Positions 26,442 through 35,484 of a stretch of DNA of 64,000 nucleotides are shown piece by piece. The position numbers were made by a program, and so were the translations under genes. Below the pieces are notes generated by a model. It ran no database searches. It was not told where the DNA came from and saw nothing but the letters and a program-made list of their open reading frames with translations. How positions within the stretch are numbered: the first letter of the stretch is position 1; every line of letters begins with the position of its first letter. This DNA is from Rhodococcoides kyotonense (lineage in GTDB: Bacteria > Actinomycetota > Actinomycetes > Mycobacteriales > Mycobacteriaceae), in assembly GCF_900188125.1 (NCBI RefSeq), contig NZ_FZOW01000018.1:39697-103696 (forward strand), given 5' to 3'.

Positions 26442-27579
26442 CGTCGACGCGGTCGTGGTCGGCGCGGGCATCGTAGGCGCGGCCACCGCGCTCGCGCTGG
26501 TCCGAGCCGGATCCACTGTCGCGATCGTGGACCGGGCGCAGGCCAACACGCAGGGCTCCGGAACGACGGCAGGCAATCTGCACATCCAGACCATTCACAC
26601 ACGTCGCCCTGGACAGGGAACGCCCGTCGACGTGAAACAGCTTCTGCCACTGCAATATGCGACGAGCACCCTGTGGAACACACTGTCCGACAGCGTGCCT
26701 GGGCTCGGACTGAACCGCTGCGGCGGATACATGATCGCCGAAACCGACGAGCAGGTGCGGACCCTCCACGAGAAGCACGAATGGGAAACGGCTGCGGGTA
26801 TTCCCACCGAGGTTCTTTCCGGAGACGATGCTCGACGCGCACTCCCGCTCCTCGGCCCGGGAGTACAGGCGGCGACCTGGTGCGATTGGGACGGATTCGC
26901 CGAGCCCGATCTCGCGACCCCTGCGCTGATGCGTCAGGCGATCGTCGAGGGCGCCACGTTCTACCCCGACACCCCTGTCACGTCGCTCGAGCAGACAAGC
27001 GGCGGATGGCGCGTGTCGACGCGCGATCACACGTGGAACAGCCGGATCGTCGTGGACGCCGCGGGACCGTGGATGGCCGACATCGCTGCGCTGGCCTGCG
27101 TGTACCTCGATCTCAGGCCCACGTCGCTACAGATGCACACGTTGTCGGCTGCACCCGGAACGCTCGACGTGCTGGTGCAGCACGTCGGTGAAGGAATGTC
27201 CGTCAAGCAGGACCGTCGCGACCGCATCGTTCTCGGCGGCGGATGGCCTGCAGGTCCGTTCCACACGTCCGAGAAGGCGCCGCTGAACTCCGACAGCACC
27301 ACCGGAAGCCGGGCACAGATAAGCAGAGTGTTGCCGTCGCTCGGCCAGGCCCCGCTGCTCGACGCATGGACTGGTCCCGTCGTCACCACACCCGACGAGA
27401 TGCCGGTGATCGGTGGATTCGACTCTGCTCCAGGACTTTTCGTCGCGGGTGGAACGTACTCGTTCACGTTCGCCCCACTGTGGGCCGAGATCCTGACGTC
27501 GCTGGCGCTCGGCAACGCTCCGGTCGTCGACGTCGACGCGTTCTCACCCGCCCGACTCGTAGCAACCACCACTCACTGA
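26431..27579 (+). CDS. FAD-dependent amine/amino-acid oxidoreductase (DadA-like)
   Basis: A 382-residue flavoprotein of the glycine/D-amino-acid oxidase superfamily. The dinucleotide fold is VDAVVVGAGIVGAATALALVRAG at the N-terminus, and GSGTTAGNLHIQTIH holds the flavin/substrate loop. The C-terminal GPVVTTPDEMPVIGGFDSAPGLFVAGGTYSFTFAPLWAE is the second FAD segment of this family. The ATG at 26431 overlaps the lyase gene by 11 bases; a GTG nine bases earlier is also possible. Known relatives oxidise D-amino acids, sarcosine, proline or D-hydroxyproline. The substrate is likely a cyclic or N-substituted amino acid produced in this pathway. Confidence 0.88.
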   Translation: MRADVDAVVVGAGIVGAATALALVRAGSTVAIVDRAQANTQGSGTTAGNLHIQTIHTRRPGQGTPVDVKQLLPLQYATSTLWNTLSDSVPGLGLNRCGGYMIAETDEQVRTLHEKHEWETAAGIPTEVLSGDDARRALPLLGPGVQAATWCDWDGFAEPDLATPALMRQAIVEGATFYPDTPVTSLEQTSGGWRVSTRDHTWNSRIVVDAAGPWMADIAALACVYLDLRPTSLQMHTLSAAPGTLDVLVQHVGEGMSVKQDRRDRIVLGGGWPAGPFHTSEKAPLNSDSTTGSRAQISRVLPSLGQAPLLDAWTGPVVTTPDEMPVIGGFDSAPGLFVAGGTYSFTFAPLWAEILTSLALGNAPVVDVDAFSPARLVATTTH

Positions 27580-27590
27580 GGAGAAATTAG

Positions 27591-27977
27591 ATGGCACTGG
27601 TCACGATGTTCGTCAACGGACAGGCGATGTCCGGCGGCAGCCTGAACGACGCACTGCAGAACGCCAAGTTCCTCGGCAAGGTCGACACCGCGCCGAAGTA
27701 CCGCTTCTATTCGGTGCGGGACGAATTCCCCGGTCTGCACCCCGTTGCTGACGACGGCCGCGTCGTTCCCGGCGAACTGTACGAGGTGGAGTACGACGTC
27801 CTGCGCGAGGAACTGTTGCCTCGCGAACCGGTCGAACTCGAGCTCGGCGTCATCGAACTCGCCGACGGCAGTGGATCGCTGTCGATGCGCATGCGCGAGA
27901 GCGCATTGACCGCCGACGGCGTCGTCGACATCAGCAATGCCGGCGGCTGGCGAGCACACCTCGAGGCACAGTCGTGA
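27591..27977 (+). CDS. Stand-alone allophanate hydrolase C-terminal-like domain protein
   Basis: A 128-residue protein beginning VTMFVNGQAMSGGSLNDAL. Segments such as TAPKYRFYSVRDEFPGLHPV, GRVVPGELYEVEYDVL and LELGVIELADGSGSLSMRMRE match the small C-terminal domain of allophanate hydrolase (gamma-glutamylcyclotransferase-like fold), here without the amidase domain. In AtzF that domain helps form N-carboxycarbamate from allophanate. An AGGAG site precedes the ATG, and its stop overlaps the hydantoinase start. Its pairing with the hydantoinase suggests it handles a carbamoyl or ureido product or assists the larger enzyme; this is inference. Confidence 0.72.
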   Translation: MALVTMFVNGQAMSGGSLNDALQNAKFLGKVDTAPKYRFYSVRDEFPGLHPVADDGRVVPGELYEVEYDVLREELLPREPVELELGVIELADGSGSLSMRMRESALTADGVVDISNAGGWRAHLEAQS

Positions 27978-29362
27978 AGGTGGTTCGCGGCGGAACCGTC
28001 GTCGAGGCGACGTGGTCCGGACCGGCGGATCTCCTGATCGAGGACGGCAAGATCCTCGCCGTCCTGCAACCCGGTACACCCGTCGACGACGACGCCGAGA
28101 TCATCGACGCCACTGGCAAACTGGTGCTGCCCGGTGGCGTCGATCCGCATTGCCACGTCGGGTTCACCTCGGGCGAGTTCACGTCACTCGACTCGTACCT
28201 CGAATGCACCACCGCGGCGGTGTTCGGTGGCACCACCACGATCGTCGACTTCGCGATACCGAGGCCCGGTCAGCGTCCGCTCGACGCCGCCGAGTCGCAG
28301 CGCGCGAAAGCAACCGAGGGACTGTGCGATTCGGCTCTGCACGCGTGCGTCGTCGAATGGGACGATACGACGGCCGAGCAGCTGGCCACCATGGCCGACG
28401 CGGGCATTCGCACGGTCAAGATGTTCACCACCTACGCGGGTGAGACCATGGCCGACGAGCACACGATTCTCAACACGATGCAGACGACTCGGGACCTCGG
28501 CGGCATGGTGATCATTCACTGCGAATCCGATGCGATCGTTGCCGACGCACAAAACCTGGCAGCACGCACCGACGGCATCGACGCATCGAACATGTCGCGG
28601 ACGCGTCCCGAGCTCGCCGAATCCGCCTCCGTCGCAGCCGTTCTCGCAATTGCGGAATCACAGGGCGCGCCCGTCTATTTCGTGCACCAATCCAGTTCCG
28701 ACGCTGTCGAACTCGTCGCCGACGCCCGCAAACGTGGCCTGGTCGCGTTCACCGAGGCCGTCGCGCATCATCTCGTCCTCGACGACTCCGAGTACTCCGG
28801 CGACGAGCCGGAGCGTTTCGTGTGCTGCCCACCTTTGCGATCCGCCGACGTGGTCACCGGACTCGGCACGCATCTGTTCACCGGTCAGATCACGACGATC
28901 GGATCCGATCACTGTTGCTACGACCTCACACAGAAGCGGTCGCACCGGCACGACGTCCGGCATATGCCCAACGGTCTACCGGGCGTCGAGACGCGTCTGC
29001 CCGTCGTGTTCTCGAAGTACGTCAGCGAACTAGGCCTTACAGCAAGCAGATTCGTAGAATTGACGTCGACCAACCCGGCGCGAACGAACGGCTTGTATCC
29101 ACGTAAGGGATCGCTGATGCCGGGATCCGACGCGGACATCGCCCTGTGGGACGCCGACTTCGAGTGGACGGTCGACATCGACGATCTGCACATGGCCACC
29201 GACTACACCCCGTATCAGGGCCGCCGCATGCGGGGCAAGCCCGTCACGGTGCTCGTCGGCGGCCGCGTCGTCGTCCACGACGGCGAACTGGTCGACGCGA
29301 CTCCCCGCGGCCGCCACCTCGAAGCCGATCCACTGGACTTCAGCGGAGCATTCACGATGTGA
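27974..29362 (+). CDS. Dihydropyrimidinase/D-hydantoinase-type amidohydrolase
   Basis: A 462-residue cyclic amidohydrolase. All binuclear-metal ligands are present at the spacing of D-hydantoinases: His59 and His61 (VDPHCHVGF), carboxylated Lys149 (TVKMFTTY), His182 (VIIHCESD), His238 (YFVHQSSS) and Asp312 (TIGSDHCCYD). It opens hydantoin, dihydropyrimidine or related cyclic-amide rings. A cysteine between the first two histidines, in place of the usual threonine, is unusual. The GTG start overlaps the previous stop. It is the last gene of the LacI-controlled operon. Confidence 0.92.
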   Translation: MKVVRGGTVVEATWSGPADLLIEDGKILAVLQPGTPVDDDAEIIDATGKLVLPGGVDPHCHVGFTSGEFTSLDSYLECTTAAVFGGTTTIVDFAIPRPGQRPLDAAESQRAKATEGLCDSALHACVVEWDDTTAEQLATMADAGIRTVKMFTTYAGETMADEHTILNTMQTTRDLGGMVIIHCESDAIVADAQNLAARTDGIDASNMSRTRPELAESASVAAVLAIAESQGAPVYFVHQSSSDAVELVADARKRGLVAFTEAVAHHLVLDDSEYSGDEPERFVCCPPLRSADVVTGLGTHLFTGQITTIGSDHCCYDLTQKRSHRHDVRHMPNGLPGVETRLPVVFSKYVSELGLTASRFVELTSTNPARTNGLYPRKGSLMPGSDADIALWDADFEWTVDIDDLHMATDYTPYQGRRMRGKPVTVLVGGRVVVHDGELVDATPRGRHLEADPLDFSGAFTM

Positions 29363-29381
29363 CGGGCCCGGCGGAGGTCGC

Positions 29382-31856
29382 CTAGCGACGCGTGAAGTCC
29401 TCGACGATCTCCGCCGCCACGTCGCGCGCCTTCCGATTGCTGTGTTGGGAGAACGTGGTCAACTTCTTGAACGCGGCGTCGGCGTCGCAGTTGTCGGCGG
29501 CCATCAGCAGTCCGATCGCGGTGCCGATCGTGCTCCGCGTACGCAGGGCTTCCTTGAGCGTCGTCGTTTCGTTGTTGCTCGCCGCGAGCAATTCCTCACG
29601 GAAAGCGGACAATTCGAGGTGCACACGAATCCGCGCGATCAGCTCACGCGGCGCGAACGGCTTGACCACATAGTCGTCTGCCCCGGATTCGAGCCCCTCG
29701 ACGGCAGACTCCGTACCTGCGCGCGCTGTCAGTACGACGACGGGTAGCCGAACCAGCGCCATGTCGCTGCGCACCTCCCGCACCAGATCCAAACCGCTAC
29801 GGCCGGGCAGCATCACGTCGGTCAGCACGAGCGACGGCGGTGTGGTGCGCGCGTGCCCGAGCGCGGTCTCGACGTCGGCGGCCACGTACACATCCCAGTT
29901 CTGCGCCGTCAACAGCCCGACGAGGTACTCACGCATGTCCGGGTTGTCCTCCACAAGCAGCACCGAGCGTGTCGCGTCGCCCCTCGTGCCGTGGTGGACG
30001 GAGATACCGTCCGAATGCGCATGCACCACAGCGCTTTCCAGAGGTACGGCAGACTCCCACACCGGCGCGATCGCGTCGTCCACGGGCACCGCAACGGTGA
30101 AGGTACTGCCTACTCCGACTTCACTGTCGACGGCCACCGTGCCGCCGAGAGCTGCCGCCAACTCCGACACCAGAGCAAGACCGATGCCCGATCCTTCCGC
30201 GCTGCGCCCGTGTGCGCCCTGGACTCGGTAGAACCGGTCGAAGACCTTGGATCGATCGCGCGCGCTCAGCCCGATTCCCGTATCCGACACCTGCAGAACG
30301 AGATTCGAGCCCGATCGCGACAGCGCCACACGAATACTGCCCTCGTGCGTGTAGTTCAGTGCGTTGGCGACGAGGTTGGTCGTGATGCGTGTCCACTTCT
30401 CCGGATCCATCGACACGATCGGCGATGGGCTCAGCTCGAACTGCGCGTCGAGCTTCAGCCCGGCCGACTCGAACGCACCGTCGAACCGATCGAGGCACCG
30501 GCGCGTCAGTTCGGCGATGTCCGTCGGCACGGCATCGAGAGACAACGCCCCCGATCCTGCGCGAGCGACGTCGAGCAACGAGTCCACGAGTCGCTGCAGT
30601 CGGTGGGCGTTGCGAAGCGCGATGTCCACCGCGGCTTTGCCGCTGGCGTCGGCGGCCTTCTCCGACATCTCTTTCAGCGGCGCGAGCAGCATCGTCAGCG
30701 GTGTCCGGAACTCGTGGCTGACATTCTCGAGCAATCGGGTCTTCGTCGCGTCGAGCTCGGCGAGAGCGTCGCTGCGGTGACGCTGGAACTCGAACGCGAG
30801 TACATCGGTGAGCGTCGTCGAGAGGCGGCTCGCGATGACGTCGAGGAACCAGCGATACTGATCGCCGACGACCTGTAGCGGATTGGTCCCGACGGCCAGC
30901 ACGCCTACGGGCTCCGACCGTCCCGCGATCCGTAGCGGCAGGCCGACGATCTCGTCGACAGGCACGGACTCCACGACAGGGCCGGTGCCGATCACGGACA
31001 GCCCTTCGAGATTCTGAACGGACCCGGACACCGCAGCCGCGGCGATGCCGGCGCGAGCCGGACCCGACACGATCCACTTGTGTGCGTCGTCGGGGTTCAT
31101 GCCGTCGCCGACGGCGACCAACTCGAACGTTCGTCCGTCGTCGAGTGCGACGACGTTGTCGACGCTACCGAGCCGGTGGGCACCGTCGACGTCGAACGTC
31201 GCAATCGGGTCGAGGTAGAGCATCAGCAGAGGCAGATCGCTTCGGTAGTCGGACAGCATGGTCAGCGCGGCACGGCATGTCGATACAGGATGCTCACCGC
31301 GAGTCGCCGAAATCGACCCGAGCCGCTGCAGCGCCGTCATGCGCCGCTCGCCGAGGACGTTGCCGGTGACGTCGCTCGTCGCCACGAACACGCCGAGCGC
31401 ACCGCCGTCGGCACTGCGGACCGGGCTGTAGGAGAAGGTCCAGTACGTCTCCTCCATGAGCCCGCCACGTCGGTCCATCAGCAAGCGAACTTCGGTGCCC
31501 TTGGATGTACGCCCGTCGAGCGCCTTCCGTGCCAGGGGCCCCATGTCCGGCCACACATCGGGCCAGCATTCGGGCGCGGACTGACCGATGGCAGTCGGAT
31601 ACTTGGTCCCGAGGAACGGTGCATACGCGTGATTGAAGATCTGGATGAGTTCCGGACCCCACCACAACAGCATGGCCACGTCGGAATCGAAGACGGTCGC
31701 GACGGCGGCAGTCAGTTCGCTCGGCCAGGATTCGACGGGCCCGAGCGGTGTGCCTGCCCAGTCGGCGTCGCGGTGTGCTGCAGCGGTGTCGTCGTCGCCG
31801 GCGAACAGGGTCGCCGCCGTCCAGCGCGGTGCCGTGAGGGGTTGTGGGGGTGTCAT
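29382..31856 (-). CDS. Hybrid histidine kinase/response regulator with ANTAR domain
   Basis: An 824-residue soluble sensor. A PAS-like domain covers about residues 50-170 and a GAF-like domain about 190-350. The kinase core follows: His381 in LLENVSHEFRTPLT, the N box RITTNLVANALNYTHEG, then VSDTGIGLS and GSGIGLALV. The receiver domain has phospho-acceptor Asp680 in VLTDVMLPG and the conserved lysine in VVKPFAPREL. The last 60 residues are an ANTAR RNA-binding domain (TIGTAIGLLMAADNCDADAAFKKL). Phosphorelay inside one protein could therefore control transcription antitermination. The chosen ATG begins the conserved part. Its 3' end faces the hydantoinase operon. Confidence 0.9.
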   Translation of the reverse strand: MTPPQPLTAPRWTAATLFAGDDDTAAAHRDADWAGTPLGPVESWPSELTAAVATVFDSDVAMLLWWGPELIQIFNHAYAPFLGTKYPTAIGQSAPECWPDVWPDMGPLARKALDGRTSKGTEVRLLMDRRGGLMEETYWTFSYSPVRSADGGALGVFVATSDVTGNVLGERRMTALQRLGSISATRGEHPVSTCRAALTMLSDYRSDLPLLMLYLDPIATFDVDGAHRLGSVDNVVALDDGRTFELVAVGDGMNPDDAHKWIVSGPARAGIAAAAVSGSVQNLEGLSVIGTGPVVESVPVDEIVGLPLRIAGRSEPVGVLAVGTNPLQVVGDQYRWFLDVIASRLSTTLTDVLAFEFQRHRSDALAELDATKTRLLENVSHEFRTPLTMLLAPLKEMSEKAADASGKAAVDIALRNAHRLQRLVDSLLDVARAGSGALSLDAVPTDIAELTRRCLDRFDGAFESAGLKLDAQFELSPSPIVSMDPEKWTRITTNLVANALNYTHEGSIRVALSRSGSNLVLQVSDTGIGLSARDRSKVFDRFYRVQGAHGRSAEGSGIGLALVSELAAALGGTVAVDSEVGVGSTFTVAVPVDDAIAPVWESAVPLESAVVHAHSDGISVHHGTRGDATRSVLLVEDNPDMREYLVGLLTAQNWDVYVAADVETALGHARTTPPSLVLTDVMLPGRSGLDLVREVRSDMALVRLPVVVLTARAGTESAVEGLESGADDYVVKPFAPRELIARIRVHLELSAFREELLAASNNETTTLKEALRTRSTIGTAIGLLMAADNCDADAAFKKLTTFSQHSNRKARDVAAEIVEDFTRR

Positions 31857-31974
31857 GTCTCTTTGTCTCTTCAGTCGGTCGGTCTCGCTTCTGAGCCGAC
31901 CCGTCTCAATGGTGCCCGACTGTCGGCGCAACCTCGGGACGGACTACCGATTGCAATCCTCGGTGTCCGAAACG

Positions 31975-33219
31975 TTATAACACCGATCCACTTTCGTTAT
32001 GAGCAAGGATCCGTCGACGGTACGACCGATTGCGGACGGTCAACACGATCGATGCCAGGCACGCAGCGAGCAGCGATCCACACAGAATGGCGATCTTGAC
32101 GTGGTCGTCGCGCTCCCCCGGACCGTAGGCGAGCTCGCCGATGAGCAACGACACCGTGAAACCGATTCCCGCGAGCATCGCGATACCCAGAAAGTCGATC
32201 CACCGGATGGTCGCGTCCAACGTGGCCCGAGTGAACCGTGCGAGAACGAAGGTCGTCCCGAAGATTCCGACGGTTTTTCCGACGACGAGTCCGAGGACGA
32301 TTCCCACGGCGATCGGATCGGTCAACGCCGTGACGAGACCGTCGGCGCCGCCGACCGTCACTCCGGCCGCACAGAACGCGAAGATCGGGACCGCTACTCC
32401 AGCCGACCACGGGCGGATGCGGTGTTCGAATTGTTCGGCGAGGCCTGGGCCGGAGCTCGGACCACCTTCCGCCGCATTCCGGACGACGGGCACCACGAAG
32501 CCGAGGAGGACTCCTGCGACCGTTGCGTGAATCCCGGATTCGTGCACGAATACCCACACGGCGACAGCAAGGGGCACGAGGATCCACCACGCGCGAACCC
32601 GCCTGTGCACCGCGAAGGCGAACAATGCGAGTGGCACCAGGGCAAGCCCCAGGACAACGACGTCGACGTCGTCGGTGTAGAAGATCCCGATGACGCTGAC
32701 GGCCAGCAGATCGTCGACGACGGCGAGCGTCAGCAGAAAGGTGCGAAGCGCAGGAGGCAGATACGTTCCGACGACCGCGAGAACCGCCACCGCGAATGCA
32801 ATGTCCGTGGCAGTCGGAATGGCCCAGCCCTGCAACGCACCGTCGCCGGTTCCGAGATTGACGGCGACGAAGATCGAGGCAGGGAGAACCATGCCACCGA
32901 ACGCAGCGGCAAGAGGCAGGACTGCGCGCGAAGGATCACGAAGATCGCCGGCAACGAACTCTCGCTTGAGTTCGACGCCCACGACGAAGAAGAAGACGGC
33001 AAGCAGGCCGTCCGCGGCCCATTCCGCCACGGTGAGATCGAGATGAAGCCCGAACGGCATCGACGCGGGGCCCACCCGCAGATCCATCAGCGATTCGTAC
33101 GTCTCGGCGAACGGCGAGTTGGCCCAGACGAGGGCAGCGACGGCAGCAACGAGAAGGAGTACGCCGCCGACGGTTTCCTTACGAAGAACGTGCGCGAGCG
33201 TGATCGAGGGGTTGACCAT
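31975..33219 (-). CDS. nhaA: Na+/H+ antiporter NhaA
   Basis: A 414-residue secondary transporter with 11 or 12 hydrophobic segments that exchanges external protons for internal sodium. The family signatures are present: VFFFVVGVELKREFVAGDL, GWAIPTATDIAFAVAVLAV and LLTLAVVDDLLAVSVI with the two essential aspartates, and VGKTVGIFGTTF in helix X. The start has a GAAAGG ribosome-binding site. It is alone on the minus strand between the hybrid kinase and a small membrane protein. Confidence 0.95.
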   Translation of the reverse strand: MVNPSITLAHVLRKETVGGVLLLVAAVAALVWANSPFAETYESLMDLRVGPASMPFGLHLDLTVAEWAADGLLAVFFFVVGVELKREFVAGDLRDPSRAVLPLAAAFGGMVLPASIFVAVNLGTGDGALQGWAIPTATDIAFAVAVLAVVGTYLPPALRTFLLTLAVVDDLLAVSVIGIFYTDDVDVVVLGLALVPLALFAFAVHRRVRAWWILVPLAVAVWVFVHESGIHATVAGVLLGFVVPVVRNAAEGGPSSGPGLAEQFEHRIRPWSAGVAVPIFAFCAAGVTVGGADGLVTALTDPIAVGIVLGLVVGKTVGIFGTTFVLARFTRATLDATIRWIDFLGIAMLAGIGFTVSLLIGELAYGPGERDDHVKIAILCGSLLAACLASIVLTVRNRSYRRRILAHNESGSVL

Positions 33220-33332
33220 CGAGGCTGAAACCTTTCGTCGGCATGGTTGATCGTCATGCCGACCAGACTTCCCGGCGCACCGGGAGTCAGCTTACCGAAA
33301 TCACTCGACGGGCCTGCGCACCCGTCCGCGCG

Positions 33333-33674
33333 TCACGCGACGACGTCGTACCCGTCGGGACCGGGTGCCCACGGCTCGATCCCGTGGATGGACCCGGAAT
33401 GCCGAAGGAACTGCAGAATCGGAACCGCTGCGCTGATCATGGCCCAGCTGAGGGCAGTCTTCACCGCAACGGCACCCACGCCACCACTGGAATCCGCAAG
33501 CCATACTCCGATCACGAAAAGCAGTGAACCGGACAGAAGGATCGGAATGGCGGGCGCGAAGAGCCTGTCGGTGACGGCGGCTGCATCGGTACCGAGGATG
33601 CCGATTCCAGCGACTCCGGCTGTCGCAGCGACCAGGATCGATCCGAGGGCGATGAAGACGCTGAACGTGGACAC
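33333..33674 (-). CDS. Small membrane protein
   Basis: A 113-residue protein from a GTG start with three hydrophobic segments (about residues 5-30, 40-60 and 70-90) and a polar C-terminal tail. I recognise no family. It lies upstream of nhaA on the same strand with 113 bases between them and may be a separate unit. Confidence 0.55.
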   Translation of the reverse strand: MSTFSVFIALGSILVAATAGVAGIGILGTDAAAVTDRLFAPAIPILLSGSLLFVIGVWLADSSGGVGAVAVKTALSWAMISAAVPILQFLRHSGSIHGIEPWAPGPDGYDVVA

Positions 33675-33764
33675 CCTTTTCGCCCCCTCCGCTCATCGAG
33701 CCTCAAACCGTCGCATGGATTGTTTTGACCGCAAACATACGCCCCATCGACTTTTTTGGCGAAC

Positions 33765-34055
33765 TCACGGCGATACGTACAAGCCTGCAATCGGATGACA
33801 CAGCCATGCGACGATGCGACGAACCGAGTTCTCGGCGTCGGGATCCACCATTATTCGAGAGCACCCCAGCTCGGGATCGAGCCCGATCACGACCGCATGC
33901 CCGGTGTGCGACACATCCGACCACACAGTCAACGACAGCGGCCGATGCGACGGCCCGATGTCGTCGATGGATTCACGCAAACGGCCGATCCAGTCGTCGC
34001 GGGCATCTTCGATGCACACCACGATGGCGACACCGTCCTTTGGATGCAGACGCAT
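33765..34055 (-). CDS. Hypothetical protein
   Basis: A 96-residue protein with normal composition (starts MRLHPKDGVAIVVCIEDARD, ends HPIAGLYVSP); every competing frame across this stretch is arginine/proline-rich. It could form an alternating beta-alpha domain. No family is recognised and the ribosome-binding site is weak, so this remains a tentative gene. Confidence 0.45.
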   Translation of the reverse strand: MRLHPKDGVAIVVCIEDARDDWIGRLRESIDDIGPSHRPLSLTVWSDVSHTGHAVVIGLDPELGCSRIMVDPDAENSVRRIVAWLCHPIAGLYVSP

Positions 34056-34212
34056 GTCAGACCCACCGCACGCGGACGAATGCGTCGATAGCGGAAGCCG
34101 AAACCATACCGGCCATTTTCCCCGTTATGGCTACCGAGAGAGGGGGAATCGCCCGTGAAATTCGGATGCGTAAGAAAATCTTCGGCCGCCGATCCTGGGC
34201 CGGGCATTGTGA

Positions 34213-34248
34213 AAGGCCCCGGCAACGGGGGGGTTTTGCCGGGGCCTT
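34213..34248 (-). terminator. Strong hairpin terminator
   Basis: A perfect 13-base-pair GC-rich stem (34213-34225 with 34236-34248) is followed on the minus strand by TTTCAC. It lies 107 bases downstream of the GAF-ANTAR gene stop and most likely ends that transcript. The rest of 34056-34354 shows no convincing gene; a second GGGGGGT/ACCCCCC long-range pairing follows it. Confidence 0.75.
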
Positions 34249-34354
34249 CGTGTCCCTGTTATGGCCGGGACTTGTCAAAGGGGGGTGGAAGTCCACGGCA
34301 AGGAACGTCTCCGACGCTACTCCGTGCTCCACGACCTGGAAACCCCCCTTGCCG

Positions 34355-35056
34355 TCACAATCGGACTCTGTGTTCGACCACCGCTCGAGCTACTTCTCGG
34401 ACGCTCGTGCGATGACGTCGTGCGTGTTGACGAATTCTCTCGAAAGCGGCTTCCGTGTCGACGTTGTCCGTGGCAGCGAGAACGCCCTTCGCCTGCTCGA
34501 TGACGATGCGCGATTCGAGGGCGTGCTCGAGCTGCTCGGAGAGCTGCTTCATCTTCCGGAGTCGGTCCGATTGGAACAACTGCGCCGTAGCAAGCCGGGC
34601 AAGGACCCGCGCAGCATCCAGATCCGTGGCCGACCACGCCTGTGGCGCTGTCGAATACAGAACGAGGCTGCCCATCGCGTCGCCCCCGCGAAACAACGGA
34701 AACGCTGCCACTCCCACGATGCCTGCACGCACGGCCACGTCGACGAATCGCGGCCATCTCTGATGAGCACGCGCAATGTCGGCGACCGCTACTATCTGCG
34801 CACCGCGGTACGCGTCGCACCCGGGTCCGCGCTGAAACTCGGCCTGGCACTTCTCGATAGCGGCAAGCTCGGTCGGTACGGACGCGACCTCGAGGCTGTC
34901 GTCGTCCCGGGGAATCAGGACACTGGCGCCGACGATGTCGAATGCGGCCGTCAGCGCAGAACTCAGCTCGCGGAAGATCACCCCGTCCTCGGGGGCCTCT
35001 TCCGCGACAGTCACCAACCGATCCACCACAGCTACATATGTTCTGGCGTCATACAC
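34355..35056 (-). CDS. GAF-ANTAR regulator
   Basis: A 233-residue cytoplasmic regulator: a GAF sensor domain at about residues 20-160 (DIVGASVLIPRDDDSLEVASV, GPGCDAYRGAQIVAVADI, VGVAAFPLFRGGDAMGSLVLYS) and a C-terminal ANTAR domain (ALESRIVIEQAKGVLAATDNVDTEAAFERIRQHAR). ANTAR domains bind paired RNA hairpins and prevent termination. The GTG at 35056 is chosen because GGAGGT lies six bases before it; the longer reading upstream is unsupported. The leader on this strand is unusually long and contains tandem hairpin repeats. Confidence 0.87.
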   Translation of the reverse strand: MYDARTYVAVVDRLVTVAEEAPEDGVIFRELSSALTAAFDIVGASVLIPRDDDSLEVASVPTELAAIEKCQAEFQRGPGCDAYRGAQIVAVADIARAHQRWPRFVDVAVRAGIVGVAAFPLFRGGDAMGSLVLYSTAPQAWSATDLDAARVLARLATAQLFQSDRLRKMKQLSEQLEHALESRIVIEQAKGVLAATDNVDTEAAFERIRQHARRHRTSVREVARAVVEHRVRL

Positions 35057-35408
35057 ACTGCCACCTCCAGCTCCTACTGCCGAGCAGACGCAAGCGTGTG
35101 AATCCCCGACGCCCCGTTCTGGACGGTTGACCATCTCCACTGGCCTCGAGCTGGGGTTTCAGCACGAGTACGGAGAAAATCGTCGTTCGCATCCTACCGC
35201 ACTGGAACATCGGCGGGATCCGTGGTTAAAATTCGATTGGCATACGAAATCGCCCCGGACCTCGGCGACGCGCCTGCTGGCGGCACCCGAGAAACCCGGT
35301 GTCCTCCAACCGATGCTTGTTCATACCTGTTGTCGAAAACGTGTCGGCCACAGCATGTTCGAGTCACCGCGTTACCCGATTTCTCTGTGTCTCCCAGTCA
35401 CAGTGAAT

Positions 35409-35461
35409 CCGAGTAACCGTAAAACGGTGAACTACATGATGTGCCGTCATGATGCACTCGG
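35409..35461. promoter_or_regulatory. Nested inverted repeats (possible three-way RNA junction)
   Basis: An outer stem CCGAGT/ACTCGG (35409-35414 with 35456-35461) encloses two hairpins: ACCGT-AAA-ACGGT (35416-35428) and CATGA-7 bases-TCATG (35435-35451). As RNA on either strand this could fold into a small three-way junction; as DNA it is a set of operator-like palindromes. Confidence 0.4.
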
Positions 35462-35484
35462 CGCGTGTTCGCGCTTGGTACAAC

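Noticed and set aside
34213..34354. Riboswitch in the region before the GAF-ANTAR 3' side
   Set aside because: The structure is a simple terminator hairpin downstream of a gene; no aptamer signature was recognised.
33725..35101. A 458-codon plus-strand frame
   Set aside because: Low-complexity Arg/Ser/Thr composition, and it covers a GAF-ANTAR gene on the other strand and a terminator hairpin.
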